NCBI GenBank assembly: GCA_030591745.1 | Contig: JAUVAM010000113.1 | Location: 1 to 8,566, forward strand | Direction of reading: 5' to 3' | Length of the DNA stretch: 8,566 nt | Source: Deltaproteobacteria bacterium | GTDB lineage: Bacteria > Myxococcota > B64-G9 | Shown here: positions 1 to 7,002 of the stretch, piece after piece | Layout of the letters: every line of letters starts with the position of its first letter | How positions within the stretch are numbered: the first letter of the stretch is position 1 | Made by a program: the position numbers and the translations under genes | The notes under the pieces: model-generated | What the model saw: only the letters and a program-made list of their open reading frames with translations | Database searches by the model: none | Told to the model about the DNA's origin: nothing

Positions 1-139
1 GCCGCTCCAGCACCACCACGTCGGTCACGCCCGCTCGAGCCATCTCCCAGGCGGCGGCCAGTCCAGCCGGTCCGGCTCCCAGGATGCAAAGCTCCGCCGA
101 TATGTGTTTTTTCGATAAGTCCTGCTTACTTCGTGGCAA
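1..139 (-). CDS. FAD/NAD(P)-binding oxidoreductase, N-terminus only (partial)
   Basis: Only the first 46 or so codons are in the window; the gene runs off the left edge. Reading the minus strand, the short polar leader is followed by a beta-strand and the dinucleotide-binding motif LGAGPAGLAAAW (GxGxxG at residues 21-26), a helix, then VVVLER, whose Glu at about residue 45 is the usual ribose-binding acidic residue of Rossmann folds. This layout is typical of FAD-dependent oxidoreductases of the amine-oxidase/protoporphyrinogen-oxidase/UDP-galactopyranose-mutase type; the specific enzyme and substrate cannot be told from this fragment. Start choice: TTG at 139 has GAGG five bases upstream; an in-frame GTG at 151 is the alternative, with a poorer ribosome site. 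No ATG occurs before the nucleotide-binding motif. It lies downstream of the truC-like gene on the same strand with a gap of about 57 nt, so it may be the third gene of that operon. Confidence 0.75.
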   Translation of the reverse strand, partial: MPRSKQDLSKKHISAELCILGAGPAGLAAAWEMARAGVTDVVVLER

Positions 140-155
140 AACGCACCTCACCCTA

Positions 156-188
156 TTTTCTTGGCAAATCGGTTTTTCTTGGCAAATC
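156..188. repeat. Tandem 15-bp direct repeat, 18-bp period
   Basis: TTTTCTTGGCAAATC occurs at 156-170 and again, identical, at 174-188, separated by GGT. The pair fills most of the spacer between the end of the truC-like gene and the start of the oxidoreductase. It could be a recent slippage duplication or a paired protein-binding site upstream of the oxidoreductase; nothing in the sequence decides between these. Confidence 0.85.
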
Positions 189-196
189 AGTGCAGC

Positions 197-895
197 CTAC
201 AGTTTTTCGACAAGCGCGCTAGGCAACTCCGTGACTCGTTCCCAAAAAGCCCTGAGATCGTCCGGTAGTGGATCGAAAAGCTCAAGGCGCTCCCCGGTGA
301 CGGGGTGATCCAACTCAAGGCGGGTGGCGTGCAGAAACATGCGAGGCAGCTCATAGGTCTCGCGCAGAAAATTATTGATGCCGCCCTTGCCGTAATTGGA
401 ATCACCGAAAATGAAATGGGCCTCTCCCGCCAAATGTCGCCGGATCTGATGATGCCGCCCCGAGTGAAGCCGGGCATACAACAAGCTGCAATCCAATCCT
501 TCGCCGATGCGTCCCCGCCATATGGTATTAAAGTCGGTGCGGGCTTCCTGTTTTTCACCCTTTTTGCCCTTGGACCTGTTGGTCAAAGGCCTGTCGATGG
601 TGAATTCGTCTTTGCTGTGACCCCGGGCAAAGCAAAGATATTGTTTTTTTGTGCTTTCGGCGGCCATGGCGGCCTGCAGGGCCTTGGCGTCTTTACTGGA
701 CAAAGCAAAAACCATGACGCCGGAGGCCTGTCGGTCAAGCCTGTGGATCGGATAAACCCTTTTTTTGATTTGATTGCGCAATTCCTGCAGGAGAAAAACA
801 CGATCGCTCGACCTGGCCGAGCGATGGACAAGCAGTCCGCCGGGCTTGCTTGTCGCCACCAGGTGCTTGTCTTGAAATAGAATGCGGTAACTCAT
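197..895 (-). CDS. truC: TruC-like tRNA pseudouridine synthase (RluA family)
   Basis: A 232-residue pseudouridine synthase that isomerises a uridine in RNA to pseudouridine in the cytoplasm. The sequence shows the RluA-family core: KPGGLLVHRS at residues 17-26, the catalytic loop HRLDR at 51-55 with the nucleophilic Asp54, the RNA-binding stretch RLHSGRHHQIRRHLA at 142-156, GDSNYGK at 164-170 and FLHA at 187-190. The KPxGxLVHRS start, the GRxHQxRRHLA segment and the GDSxxG turn resemble E. coli TruC (tRNA U65) more than RluA, RluC or RluD; there is no N-terminal S4 domain. E. coli TruC is about 260 residues, so the size fits. Substrate assignment is inference: other short RluA members modify rRNA. 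The ATG at 895 overlaps the stop of the upstream DHH gene (ATGA), and only a weak ribosome site precedes it, which points to translational coupling. Confidence 0.88.
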   Translation of the reverse strand: MSYRILFQDKHLVATSKPGGLLVHRSARSSDRVFLLQELRNQIKKRVYPIHRLDRQASGVMVFALSSKDAKALQAAMAAESTKKQYLCFARGHSKDEFTIDRPLTNRSKGKKGEKQEARTDFNTIWRGRIGEGLDCSLLYARLHSGRHHQIRRHLAGEAHFIFGDSNYGKGGINNFLRETYELPRMFLHATRLELDHPVTGERLELFDPLPDDLRAFWERVTELPSALVEKL

Positions 896-1953
896 TCGGG
901 CTCAGCTCTCGCGAGAATCGGGTTGGCGCAGTCGGCAACTTCTTCCAGGAGCAGGTGCAAACGCTCGGGCTGGCGCCGCCCCAGCAATTTCAAAAAACGC
1001 TCGGTCAAGTACTCGGCTCGTTCGGGGTAGTCTTCCAGGCAAGCGCAGGGCATGAGGCCGCCCGCGATCATACCGTGCCCGCCGCCTTTGCCCTGGCGAC
1101 CCAACAATCGACGCATGATTCGTTCGGCCCTGGCCTCGGGTCGCCTGCTGCGCATGCTGATATGAATCTGCCCGGGCACCAGGCCGCTCACCATGCACCA
1201 GCTGATGCGCTCCATGGCCGCGAACAAATCCGCCACCTCGGCCACCACCTCGGCCGATTCCACCGGCCCCATGTGACAAACGCAGGTGTGTCGACCCACC
1301 ATGACCCGACTCATGGCGCGGGCCACGTTGCGAAAATAAGCCCGCGAACGCACGGGGTGCCGAATGCTCCCAAGGGCCCGCAAGCGCACCTTGGGAAAGA
1401 CCTGCATATAGGCCTCCTGGTCGGCCCGGGTGGTCTCCCGACCCATGTCCTGGGTCTCGGAAATGATGGCGTATGCCACGGCCGTCGCCAGATCGGCGGA
1501 CAACTCCAGCCCGAGTGCCTGGTGATATGCCAGCACCATGGTTGTACAGCAACCCATGTCGGGCTGGATGTCGACGAAATCCGCCTCGGGTCGGCTCTTG
1601 CTGGGGTGGTGGTCGATGACCACATGACAACGATGGCTTTGATGCGGGAAGGAATTGTTGCCCGCGCCGGGCTGACTGTCCACCATGGCAAAACGATCGC
1701 TTTTCAGCAGTCGGGGTCTGCTCTTCTCCAGGCTGCGCAGAGGAATTTTGAGCAGTTTGACCATGGCGCGATTTTCCGCGCGGCCCAGGCGCCCGCCATA
1801 GACCAGCACGGGCTTCAAGCCGAAGAACTTGCCCACCGAGGCAAGAAGCCAACCCGCCGCCAGGCAATCCGGATCCGGGTTGTCGTGCAGGTAAACCAGC
1901 AAGCGACGGCCGCCGGCAAGGCTCTCTTCCAGACCCTTGAGGTCCACGAACAC
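892..1953 (-). CDS. DHH/DHHA1-family phosphoesterase (NrnA/RecJ-like)
   Basis: A 353-residue DHH-superfamily metal-dependent phosphoesterase. Visible motifs in order: HDNPDPD at 23-29 (motif I metal ligands), the Asp in AMVDSQ near 92 (motif II), the diagnostic IDHH at 113-116 (motif III), SETQD at 165-169 (motif IV) and, in the C-terminal DHHA1 domain, GKGGGHGMIAGG at 288-299, which binds substrate. This two-domain layout and size match the nanoRNase/pAp-phosphatase and cyclic-dinucleotide phosphodiesterase groups rather than full RecJ, which is longer. Likely substrates by family knowledge are short oligoribonucleotides, pAp or linear/cyclic dinucleotides; the sequence does not choose among them. 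Start is GTG at 1953, with GGAG eight bases upstream and GAGGAG directly abutting it. It is the first gene of the minus-strand unit and is followed without a gap by the truC-like gene. It is about 20-40 residues longer than typical NrnA. Confidence 0.9.
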   Translation of the reverse strand: MFVDLKGLEESLAGGRRLLVYLHDNPDPDCLAAGWLLASVGKFFGLKPVLVYGGRLGRAENRAMVKLLKIPLRSLEKSRPRLLKSDRFAMVDSQPGAGNNSFPHQSHRCHVVIDHHPSKSRPEADFVDIQPDMGCCTTMVLAYHQALGLELSADLATAVAYAIISETQDMGRETTRADQEAYMQVFPKVRLRALGSIRHPVRSRAYFRNVARAMSRVMVGRHTCVCHMGPVESAEVVAEVADLFAAMERISWCMVSGLVPGQIHISMRSRRPEARAERIMRRLLGRQGKGGGHGMIAGGLMPCACLEDYPERAEYLTERFLKLLGRRQPERLHLLLEEVADCANPILARAEPE

Positions 1954-1968
1954 CTCCTCGTCTCCTCT

Positions 1969-1998
1969 CTAATAGCGCTCAAAGCGCCCAAAGTCCAA
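1969..1998 (-). promoter_or_regulatory. Candidate promoter for the DHH-truC unit
   Basis: On the minus strand TTGGAC (1998-1993) lies 18 bp from TATTAG (1974-1969), giving weak sigma70-like -35 and -10 boxes. The predicted start point near 1962 would leave a leader of only about nine bases before the GTG, which weakens the call. It mirrors the plus-strand candidate at 2011-2040. Confidence 0.3.
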
Positions 1999-2016
1999 CG
2001 CGCTTGGGCCTTGGAC
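1986..2016. promoter_or_regulatory. Nested inverted repeats in divergent intergenic region
   Basis: Two interleaved perfect 6-bp dyads: GCCCAA (1986-1991) pairs with TTGGGC (2004-2009), and GTCCAA (1993-1998) pairs with TTGGAC (2011-2016). Both have 12 bp between the arms, and the inner arms flank CGCGC. The arms therefore also form direct repeats with a 7-bp step. The outer GTCCAA/TTGGAC pair coincides with the candidate -35 boxes on both strands, so the element is placed to act as an operator on both promoters, or to form alternative hairpins if transcribed. Confidence 0.5.
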
Positions 2017-2040
2017 GGAGCCTGGTGCCTGTGCTAGGCT
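2011..2040 (+). promoter_or_regulatory. Candidate promoter for DUF4442-lepA-hemW unit
   Basis: TTGGAC (2011-2016) and TAGGCT (2035-2040) with an 18-bp spacer. Both boxes match the sigma70 consensus only partly. The predicted start near 2047 leaves a 20-base leader that includes the GGGAGG ribosome site of the first gene, which is a sensible geometry. Confidence 0.35.
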
Positions 2041-2055
2041 CGGCGGCCAAACCAC

Positions 2056-2061
2056 GGGAGG
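2056..2061 (+). promoter_or_regulatory. Ribosome binding site fixing the DUF4442 gene start
   Basis: GGGAGG lies five bases before the GTG at 2067. It selects this start over the upstream in-frame TTG at 2004, which falls inside the dyad element and has no such site. Confidence 0.8.
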
Positions 2062-2066
2062 CCGCT

Positions 2067-2561
2067 GTGAGCAACTGGCTCAGTCGTCAAATCAATCGCA
2101 TTAATTTCATGCACAAGGCCCTGCGCCCTCGATTGCTTTCCATGCTGATGGGGCGCATCGTGCCCTTCGTGGGCACGGCGGGCGTGAAAATTGAAGAGAT
2201 GACCGAAGAGCGAGTCGTGGCCACCTTGCGCAACAAGCGCAAGGTGCGCAACCACATTCGTGGACTGCATGCGGCGGCCATGACCTTGGCGGCCGAGACG
2301 GCTACGGGCTTCGTGGTGGTCATGAACCTGCCAGAAGGCAAGCTGCCCCTGATGAAGTCCCTCAAGGTGAACTTCGTAAAGCGCGCCACCGGCGGCATGC
2401 GGTTCGTTGCCGAGCTGGATGATGAGCAACGCGCTCAGATGCGTAATGAGCCCAAGGGCGCGGTCACGGTCAAGGTCAACGCCAAAGACGACATGGGACA
2501 AGAGTGCATCCGCTGCGAAATGATCTGGGCCTGGGTGCCCAAGAAGCGAAAGGCGAAATGA
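2067..2561 (+). CDS. DUF4442-like hot-dog fold protein (PaaI-type thioesterase relative)
   Basis: A 164-residue protein that fits the hot-dog-fold family related to PaaI thioesterases, which usually hydrolyse or bind acyl-CoA thioesters. What is visible: an amphipathic N-terminal helix region, then RNHIRGLHAAAMTLAAE at residues 61-77, which is the place where hot-dog enzymes have the central helix and the N/H...G..H/A substrate pocket (compare the usual HxGxxxA), followed by alternating strands FVVVMNL, LKVNFVKRAT and AVTVKVNAKDD typical of the beta-sheet, and a basic tail KKRKAK. Family assignment is from pattern and length, and the substrate is unknown. GTG at 2067 is chosen for its strong ribosome site. 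The stop overlaps the lepA start (ATGA), so it is probably co-translated with lepA; why a thioesterase-like gene should lead a translation-factor operon is not evident. Confidence 0.75.
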   Translation: MSNWLSRQINRINFMHKALRPRLLSMLMGRIVPFVGTAGVKIEEMTEERVVATLRNKRKVRNHIRGLHAAAMTLAAETATGFVVVMNLPEGKLPLMKSLKVNFVKRATGGMRFVAELDDEQRAQMRNEPKGAVTVKVNAKDDMGQECIRCEMIWAWVPKKRKAK

Positions 2562-4354
2562 ACAAGATCCGCAACTTCAGCATCGTCGCCCACATCGATC
2601 ACGGCAAGAGCACCTTGGCGGACCGCCTTATTCAACAGGCCGGCCTGGTGGAAGCCCGGGCTTTTCGTGATCAGATTTTGGACGACATGGACATCGAGCG
2701 CGAGCGCGGCATCACCATCAAGTCCAACACGGTCAGCCTGCCCTACAAGGCCAAAAACGGCGAAAGCTATGAGCTGAACCTCATCGACACACCCGGACAC
2801 GTGGACTTTTCCTACGAGGTTTCGCGGGCCCTTTCCGCCTGCGAGGGCGTTTTGTTGCTCGTGGACGCGGCTCAGGGCGTCGAGGCCCAAACCTTGGCGC
2901 ACCTGTACTCGGCCATCGAACACGATCTGTGCATCGTGCCGGTCATCAACAAAATCGATCTGCCGGCGGCCGATGTCGATCGATGCCTAATACAAATCGA
3001 GCAAGATCTGGGCCTGGAGCCGGACGAGGTGATCCTTTGCTCGGCCAAAACAGGTGAAGGCATTGAGGACGTCTTAGAGGCCGTGGTGACGCGCATGCCG
3101 CCGCCCACGGGCGACCTCGAGGCGCCTTTGCGCGCCTTGATCTTTGACGCCAGCTACGATTCCTTTCGAGGCACGGTGGTCAGCTTCCGCGTCACAGACG
3201 GCCGAATGAACTCGGGAGAAATTGTGCGCATGATGCACAACAGCTCAGAGCACAAGCTTGAAGAGATCGGCAAGTTCCGCATCAAGCGGCTGCCTGTGCA
3301 AAAACTTTCGGCTGGAGATGTGGGCTATTTGATCGCGGGCATCAAGACGGTGCGGGACGTGCAAATCGGCGATACGGTCACCATGGACGACAACCCGGCG
3401 ACAGATCCCTTGCCGGGCTTCAAGGAAGTAAAGCCCGTGGTCTTCAGCTCCCTGTATCCCATCGCCGCGGACGACTACCTGGCGCTGGCCGATGCCCTGG
3501 AAAAATATCACCTGAACGACGCGGCTCTGGTCTACCAGAAGGACAGCTCGGTGGCCTTGGGGCAAGGCTTCCGTTGCGGCTTTCTTGGCTTGCTGCACCT
3601 GGAAATCGTACAGGAACGGCTCGAGCGGGAATACGGCCAGTCCTTGATCATGACCATGCCCAGCGTGCGCTACAAGTTCACCGTGAAGGACGGCGAAGAG
3701 GTGGTGGTGGACAACCCCTCTTACTTCCCCGACCCCATGCTCATCGAGCGCAGTGAAGAGCCCTTCATCAAGGCGCAGATTCTCATGCCGGACCGCTACA
3801 TGGGAGCAGTCATGAGCCTGTGTCTGGAGCGCCGCGCCGAGAACACCAACTTCAGCTACCCAAGCCCGGGCCGCATTGAGCTCATCGCCGAGATGCCGTT
3901 GTCCGAAGTCATCTTCGACTTCTATGACAAACTCAAAAGCGTCACACAGGGATATGGCTCCTTTGATTACGAATTGGCGGGCTACCGGAGTTCCGACCTG
4001 GTCAAGATGGACATCCTGGTCAACGGCGAGCCCGTGGACGCCTTGGCCACCATGGTGCATAAAGAACGGGCGCGGCAGCGGGGCATACAGATCTGTGATC
4101 GGCTCAAGGAGGAAATCCCGAGGCAGATGTTCAAGATCGCCATCCAGGCAGCCCTGGGCTCCACCGTCATCGCGCGGACCACGATCTCTGCTTTCCGCAA
4201 GGACGTGACGGCCAAGTGTTATGGCGGCGACATCAGCCGTAAGCGAAAGCTCTTGGAAAAACAGAAAAAAGGAAAGAAGCGCATGAAGATGGTGGGTCAA
4301 GTACAGATCCCCCAAAGCGCCTTCGTGTCAATCCTCAAAACGGACCGGGATTGA
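2558..4354 (+). CDS. lepA: Elongation factor 4 (LepA), ribosomal back-translocase GTPase
   Basis: A 598-residue translational GTPase, the normal LepA length. LepA binds the ribosome, promotes back-translocation under stress and assists 30S maturation. All five G motifs are present: AHIDHGKS at residues 11-18, RGIT at 50-53, DTPGH at 77-81, NKID at 131-134 and SAK at 162-164. The middle carries GQGFRCGFLGLLHLEIVQER, the elongation-factor G-like domain V-type region, and the LepA-specific C-terminal domain is intact, with the signature KCYGGDISRKRKLLEKQKK at about 553-571 followed by IPQSAF. The start is the ATG at 2558, because homologous LepA begins MNKIRNF; an upstream ATG at 2504 would add 18 residues overlapping the previous gene. 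The start overlaps the upstream stop (ATGA), and the stop overlaps the hemW start (TTGA). Confidence 0.98.
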   Translation: MNKIRNFSIVAHIDHGKSTLADRLIQQAGLVEARAFRDQILDDMDIERERGITIKSNTVSLPYKAKNGESYELNLIDTPGHVDFSYEVSRALSACEGVLLLVDAAQGVEAQTLAHLYSAIEHDLCIVPVINKIDLPAADVDRCLIQIEQDLGLEPDEVILCSAKTGEGIEDVLEAVVTRMPPPTGDLEAPLRALIFDASYDSFRGTVVSFRVTDGRMNSGEIVRMMHNSSEHKLEEIGKFRIKRLPVQKLSAGDVGYLIAGIKTVRDVQIGDTVTMDDNPATDPLPGFKEVKPVVFSSLYPIAADDYLALADALEKYHLNDAALVYQKDSSVALGQGFRCGFLGLLHLEIVQERLEREYGQSLIMTMPSVRYKFTVKDGEEVVVDNPSYFPDPMLIERSEEPFIKAQILMPDRYMGAVMSLCLERRAENTNFSYPSPGRIELIAEMPLSEVIFDFYDKLKSVTQGYGSFDYELAGYRSSDLVKMDILVNGEPVDALATMVHKERARQRGIQICDRLKEEIPRQMFKIAIQAALGSTVIARTTISAFRKDVTAKCYGGDISRKRKLLEKQKKGKKRMKMVGQVQIPQSAFVSILKTDRD

Positions 4355-5544
4355 GCCGACCCGTGACCGCCCTTGAGTCGCCTGGGGTCTATGTTCACCT
4401 ACCCTTCTGCGCCTCCCGATGCAGCTATTGTGATTTTCTATCCGGCTTCGACCCAGCCGCCATGCCCAAATACGTAGAAGCAGTCCTACACGAAGCAACG
4501 CTCACCCAAAAACACCCAAGCAACTGGAAAAGCGCCACTTTCGACACCCTATACCTCGGCGGCGGCACCCCCTCATTCCTGGGTGCCACCCTTTTAGTAA
4601 AACTTCTCGAAGGACTGCGCGAGCGCTTGAGTTCAACAACAGATTGTGAGCGTACAGTCGAGTGCAACCCCTCGGACATCCATGAAGAATTACTCGACGC
4701 CATGGCGAAATCAGGGATAAACCGAATAAGCCTGGGCGTGCAAAGCTTTGTTGACTCCGAATTGGCGCTCTTGTCAAGACGCCATGATGCCAAGGGCGCC
4801 CATCGTGCCCTGAAGCTGATCAAGCAACACGACGCGTCATTCCTTATCAATGTCGATCTCATTCACGCCATTCCGGGCCAAAATCTCGCAAGCCTGGATT
4901 TTTCCCTCCAGCAAGCCCTCGAGCACAAACCAGATCACCTCTCCTGTTATGCGCTTACTCTGTCCCAAGAATCCCCACTTGCGAAACGCCTGGCACCTCG
5001 AAACCAAAAGGATCCTGACCTTACTGACCTTACCAATTTCAAAGAAGAATTTGCCACAATCGACGAGGCTGCTCTCTTGAGCCACTACATTTCAATCGAA
5101 AAACATCTCGAGTCTGCCGGTTTCGAGCATTACGAAATCAGCAACTATGCAAGAGATGAACATCGCTCCCATCACAACCAAAAATACTGGAAACGAGTGC
5201 CGGTCCTGGCCCTTGGCGCAGGTGCACACGGATTTGATGGAAAAAGTCGCTACGAAAACACCGATGCTCTTACTGATTACCTGGAATCTGTAAATAGAGA
5301 CCGACTCCCCGTGAAGCAACTTGAGCAACTGAACGCAGAACAGGTTCGTTTGGAAAAAATCGCTTTGGGCCTAAGGACTTCGGACGGATTTCACTCCAGC
5401 TGCTTGTCAAGCAAAGGAAAAACGGAAGAAATTCTGCAAGAACTCATCAAGGAAGGCTTGCTATTGAAAGACAAAAACGGGCAGCTACGACCCACCTGCA
5501 AGGGAATGCTCTTGGCCGATGGCATCGCCCTTCGGCTCGCATAA
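4351..5544 (+). CDS. hemW: Radical SAM haem chaperone HemW
   Basis: A 397-residue radical SAM protein of the HemN/HemW family; HemW binds haem and delivers it to target proteins in respiratory chains. The iron-sulfur cluster motif is C20-ASR-C24-SY-C27 followed by DF, so the fourth cysteine found in true HemN coproporphyrinogen dehydrogenases is absent. GGGTPS at 70-75, ECNP at 104-107, GVQS at 129-132 and HAIPGQ at 172-177 are the SAM-binding elements. HNQKYW at 275-280 matches the HNxxYW motif known from HemW-type haem chaperones, and GAGAHGF follows. This separates it from HemN. It is slightly longer than E. coli HemW (about 380). The TTG at 4351 overlaps the lepA stop; GTG at 4363 is an alternative start that would remove only four residues. 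The coding sequence has clearly lower G+C than lepA. It ends 6 nt from the convergent gene. Confidence 0.95.
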   Translation: MSRPVTALESPGVYVHLPFCASRCSYCDFLSGFDPAAMPKYVEAVLHEATLTQKHPSNWKSATFDTLYLGGGTPSFLGATLLVKLLEGLRERLSSTTDCERTVECNPSDIHEELLDAMAKSGINRISLGVQSFVDSELALLSRRHDAKGAHRALKLIKQHDASFLINVDLIHAIPGQNLASLDFSLQQALEHKPDHLSCYALTLSQESPLAKRLAPRNQKDPDLTDLTNFKEEFATIDEAALLSHYISIEKHLESAGFEHYEISNYARDEHRSHHNQKYWKRVPVLALGAGAHGFDGKSRYENTDALTDYLESVNRDRLPVKQLEQLNAEQVRLEKIALGLRTSDGFHSSCLSSKGKTEEILQELIKEGLLLKDKNGQLRPTCKGMLLADGIALRLA

Positions 5545-5550
5545 CCAATT

Positions 5551-7002
5551 TCATTTAGCCTTTTTGTGCTTCTTTCTGTCGCGTCCCCATTGCTGTACCC
5601 GTCCAAGGCACATGACGCGGGCCTTCTCAATTTTCTCATCAGCCTGCTTCAATTCCGCGGTCCCCGAGCGCATCCCTCGGTACTTTTTGGAAAACATGAG
5701 GCGAAAGTCCGAAGCAAGCCTACACCCAAAGCCCTCATCCCGCTTGTGTAGCGCTTTCACCATGTCAAACAAGTCTAAAACAGGAATACCCTCTATACGC
5801 GTATCCCTTGCCAGCTCGGCCAAAAAATTCGCGCCATCTCTTCTGGACCCCAGGGCCCTAATAATGGCCTGGCAGTCGTTGGGGATATGATCCAAATCAG
5901 CACCCAGCTTGGAAAAAAAATGCTTCAGGATCTGCGGCCAGATCCCAGGCATATACCGCATCACCATAGCTTCAAGCAGTCGGGTTCTCTCAAAAACTTG
6001 GTCTGACATGCTCAAGGCTTTCTGCAAAAGGTCTCTTCCTCGCCGAGGGCTCAGTCTGGCTGCCGCGATCACCAATCTAGCCTCCACCTTGCCTCGCTTG
6101 AGCGCTCCCTCGGCCATACGCCAAAAAATCGGGGCCTCCCGTGACGAAAACAGAATCTCAGCTCGATCGAGAACCCAGCGCCGATAGAAATGATACCTTG
6201 AGTCCTTCCCCTCAAACTCTGGCCAGGTCTTGTCCTTTTGCAACAAAGCCAGCAGCTTTGCCGGCCCCAATTTGGCCTTAACGAAGCCTGTCATCTGCGC
6301 ATCCCCGAGGGGGAAAGCATCAAGCATCCAGAAAGGTTGCCCCTGGTGTTCACCAAACAAGAGCGTTCGAACGTACAACTCTGGTTTTTTCTCCAATGAT
6401 CTCAACCTTTGCGACAGACCCTCCTCATCACCCGCAAGCATCAAGCGCAGTAGTTCCGCACGCTGCAAATCGGGTGATGACCCCCAATTGCGATTCATGC
6501 CGTGCCACCGGTCAAAGGAAGCACGTGACGAAAAACGAAGGCCGATCATCCGCTCCAAACAGAGACTGGCGACCTGACCCAAGCTACTCTCTCTCCATTG
6601 CACAAGTGGGGGCGCAACTCTTTGAGAAAAAATCAAAGAGGGCAATCGCCCCACGGAAGATGCATCATCCAATAACCCGGCCAGGGGCTCCAGTTGCTTC
6701 CTGTCCCCATATTGAACCCACCAGAAAGCAGCCAAAGCCTTAAGCCAGGCCTCCTCGCGAGGAGCGGCCAGCAAACGAAGGGCTTCTGGCCTCACCCGGG
6801 CTCCCTTCGGTCCAGCCCAAACCTGTTTTCCGTGAGGCAACCACAGTGGCAAGTCTCGCACGGCCTGTGAGGTGCCAGCCTTTTCGCTAGCGCGAATTTT
6901 CTCCTGGAGACTCGTCAACTGCAGCCGGAGATTCCCCGCGGAAACCTGGCTCGAAACAAAAACCAGCCCCAAGACAATCCCGAATATTTTGATTGAATTC
7001 AC
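5551..7002 (-). CDS. Secreted protein of unknown function with signal peptide
   Basis: I do not recognise a family. The 483-residue product begins with a Sec-type signal peptide: Asn2-Ser-Ile-Lys, a hydrophobic core IFGIVLGLVFV at about 6-16 and a VSA site at 20-22, giving probable cleavage after Ala22 and export to the periplasm or outside. There is no lipobox cysteine. The mature part is almost entirely predicted helical, with leucine/alanine-rich segments separated by short loops (for example EAWLKALAAFWWVQYG and AEILFSSREAPIFWRMAEGALKRG), compatible with a helical-repeat solenoid, although I see no clean repeat unit. Four Cys are spread along the mature chain. The C-terminus is very basic (RDRKKHKKAK). 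The start is GTG at 7002, supported by a strong GGAGG seven bases upstream and by the signal peptide; an upstream in-frame start at 7092 would bury the signal peptide. It overlaps the stop of the preceding gene (GTGA). Confidence 0.85.
   Translation of the reverse strand: MNSIKIFGIVLGLVFVSSQVSAGNLRLQLTSLQEKIRASEKAGTSQAVRDLPLWLPHGKQVWAGPKGARVRPEALRLLAAPREEAWLKALAAFWWVQYGDRKQLEPLAGLLDDASSVGRLPSLIFSQRVAPPLVQWRESSLGQVASLCLERMIGLRFSSRASFDRWHGMNRNWGSSPDLQRAELLRLMLAGDEEGLSQRLRSLEKKPELYVRTLLFGEHQGQPFWMLDAFPLGDAQMTGFVKAKLGPAKLLALLQKDKTWPEFEGKDSRYHFYRRWVLDRAEILFSSREAPIFWRMAEGALKRGKVEARLVIAAARLSPRRGRDLLQKALSMSDQVFERTRLLEAMVMRYMPGIWPQILKHFFSKLGADLDHIPNDCQAIIRALGSRRDGANFLAELARDTRIEGIPVLDLFDMVKALHKRDEGFGCRLASDFRLMFSKKYRGMRSGTAELKQADEKIEKARVMCLGRVQQWGRDRKKHKKAK

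Noticed and set aside
305..880. A 191-codon plus-strand frame opposite the truC-like gene.
   Set aside because: It is antisense to a conserved pseudouridine synthase and lacks motifs or a ribosome site.
907..914. The 8-bp palindrome CTCGCGAG just upstream of the truC-like start.
   Set aside because: It lies inside the 3' end of the DHH gene, and an 8-bp palindrome is expected by chance in this length.
902..1867. A 321-codon frame on the minus strand in another phase of the DHH gene.
   Set aside because: Its composition is Arg/Gly/Pro-rich with no domain; it is an alternative-frame shadow of the real gene.
850..2037. A long open frame (395 codons) on the plus strand opposite the DHH phosphoesterase gene.
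   Set aside because: It is antisense to a gene with all the DHH/DHHA1 motifs, is His/Gly/Ala-rich with no recognisable motif, and has no ribosome site. It is the typical shadow of a G+C-rich gene.
2504..2557. An 18-codon N-terminal extension of LepA.
   Set aside because: Known LepA proteins start at MNKIRNF; the extension lies within the upstream gene in another frame.
3245..4315. A 356-codon frame antisense to lepA.
   Set aside because: LepA is unambiguous here; the antisense product is a His/Leu/Val-rich shadow.
5514..5537. A weak inverted repeat (GCCGA...TCGGC, loop of about 12) at the end of hemW, as a terminator candidate.
   Set aside because: The stem is only five pairs, inside the coding sequence, and no T-run follows.
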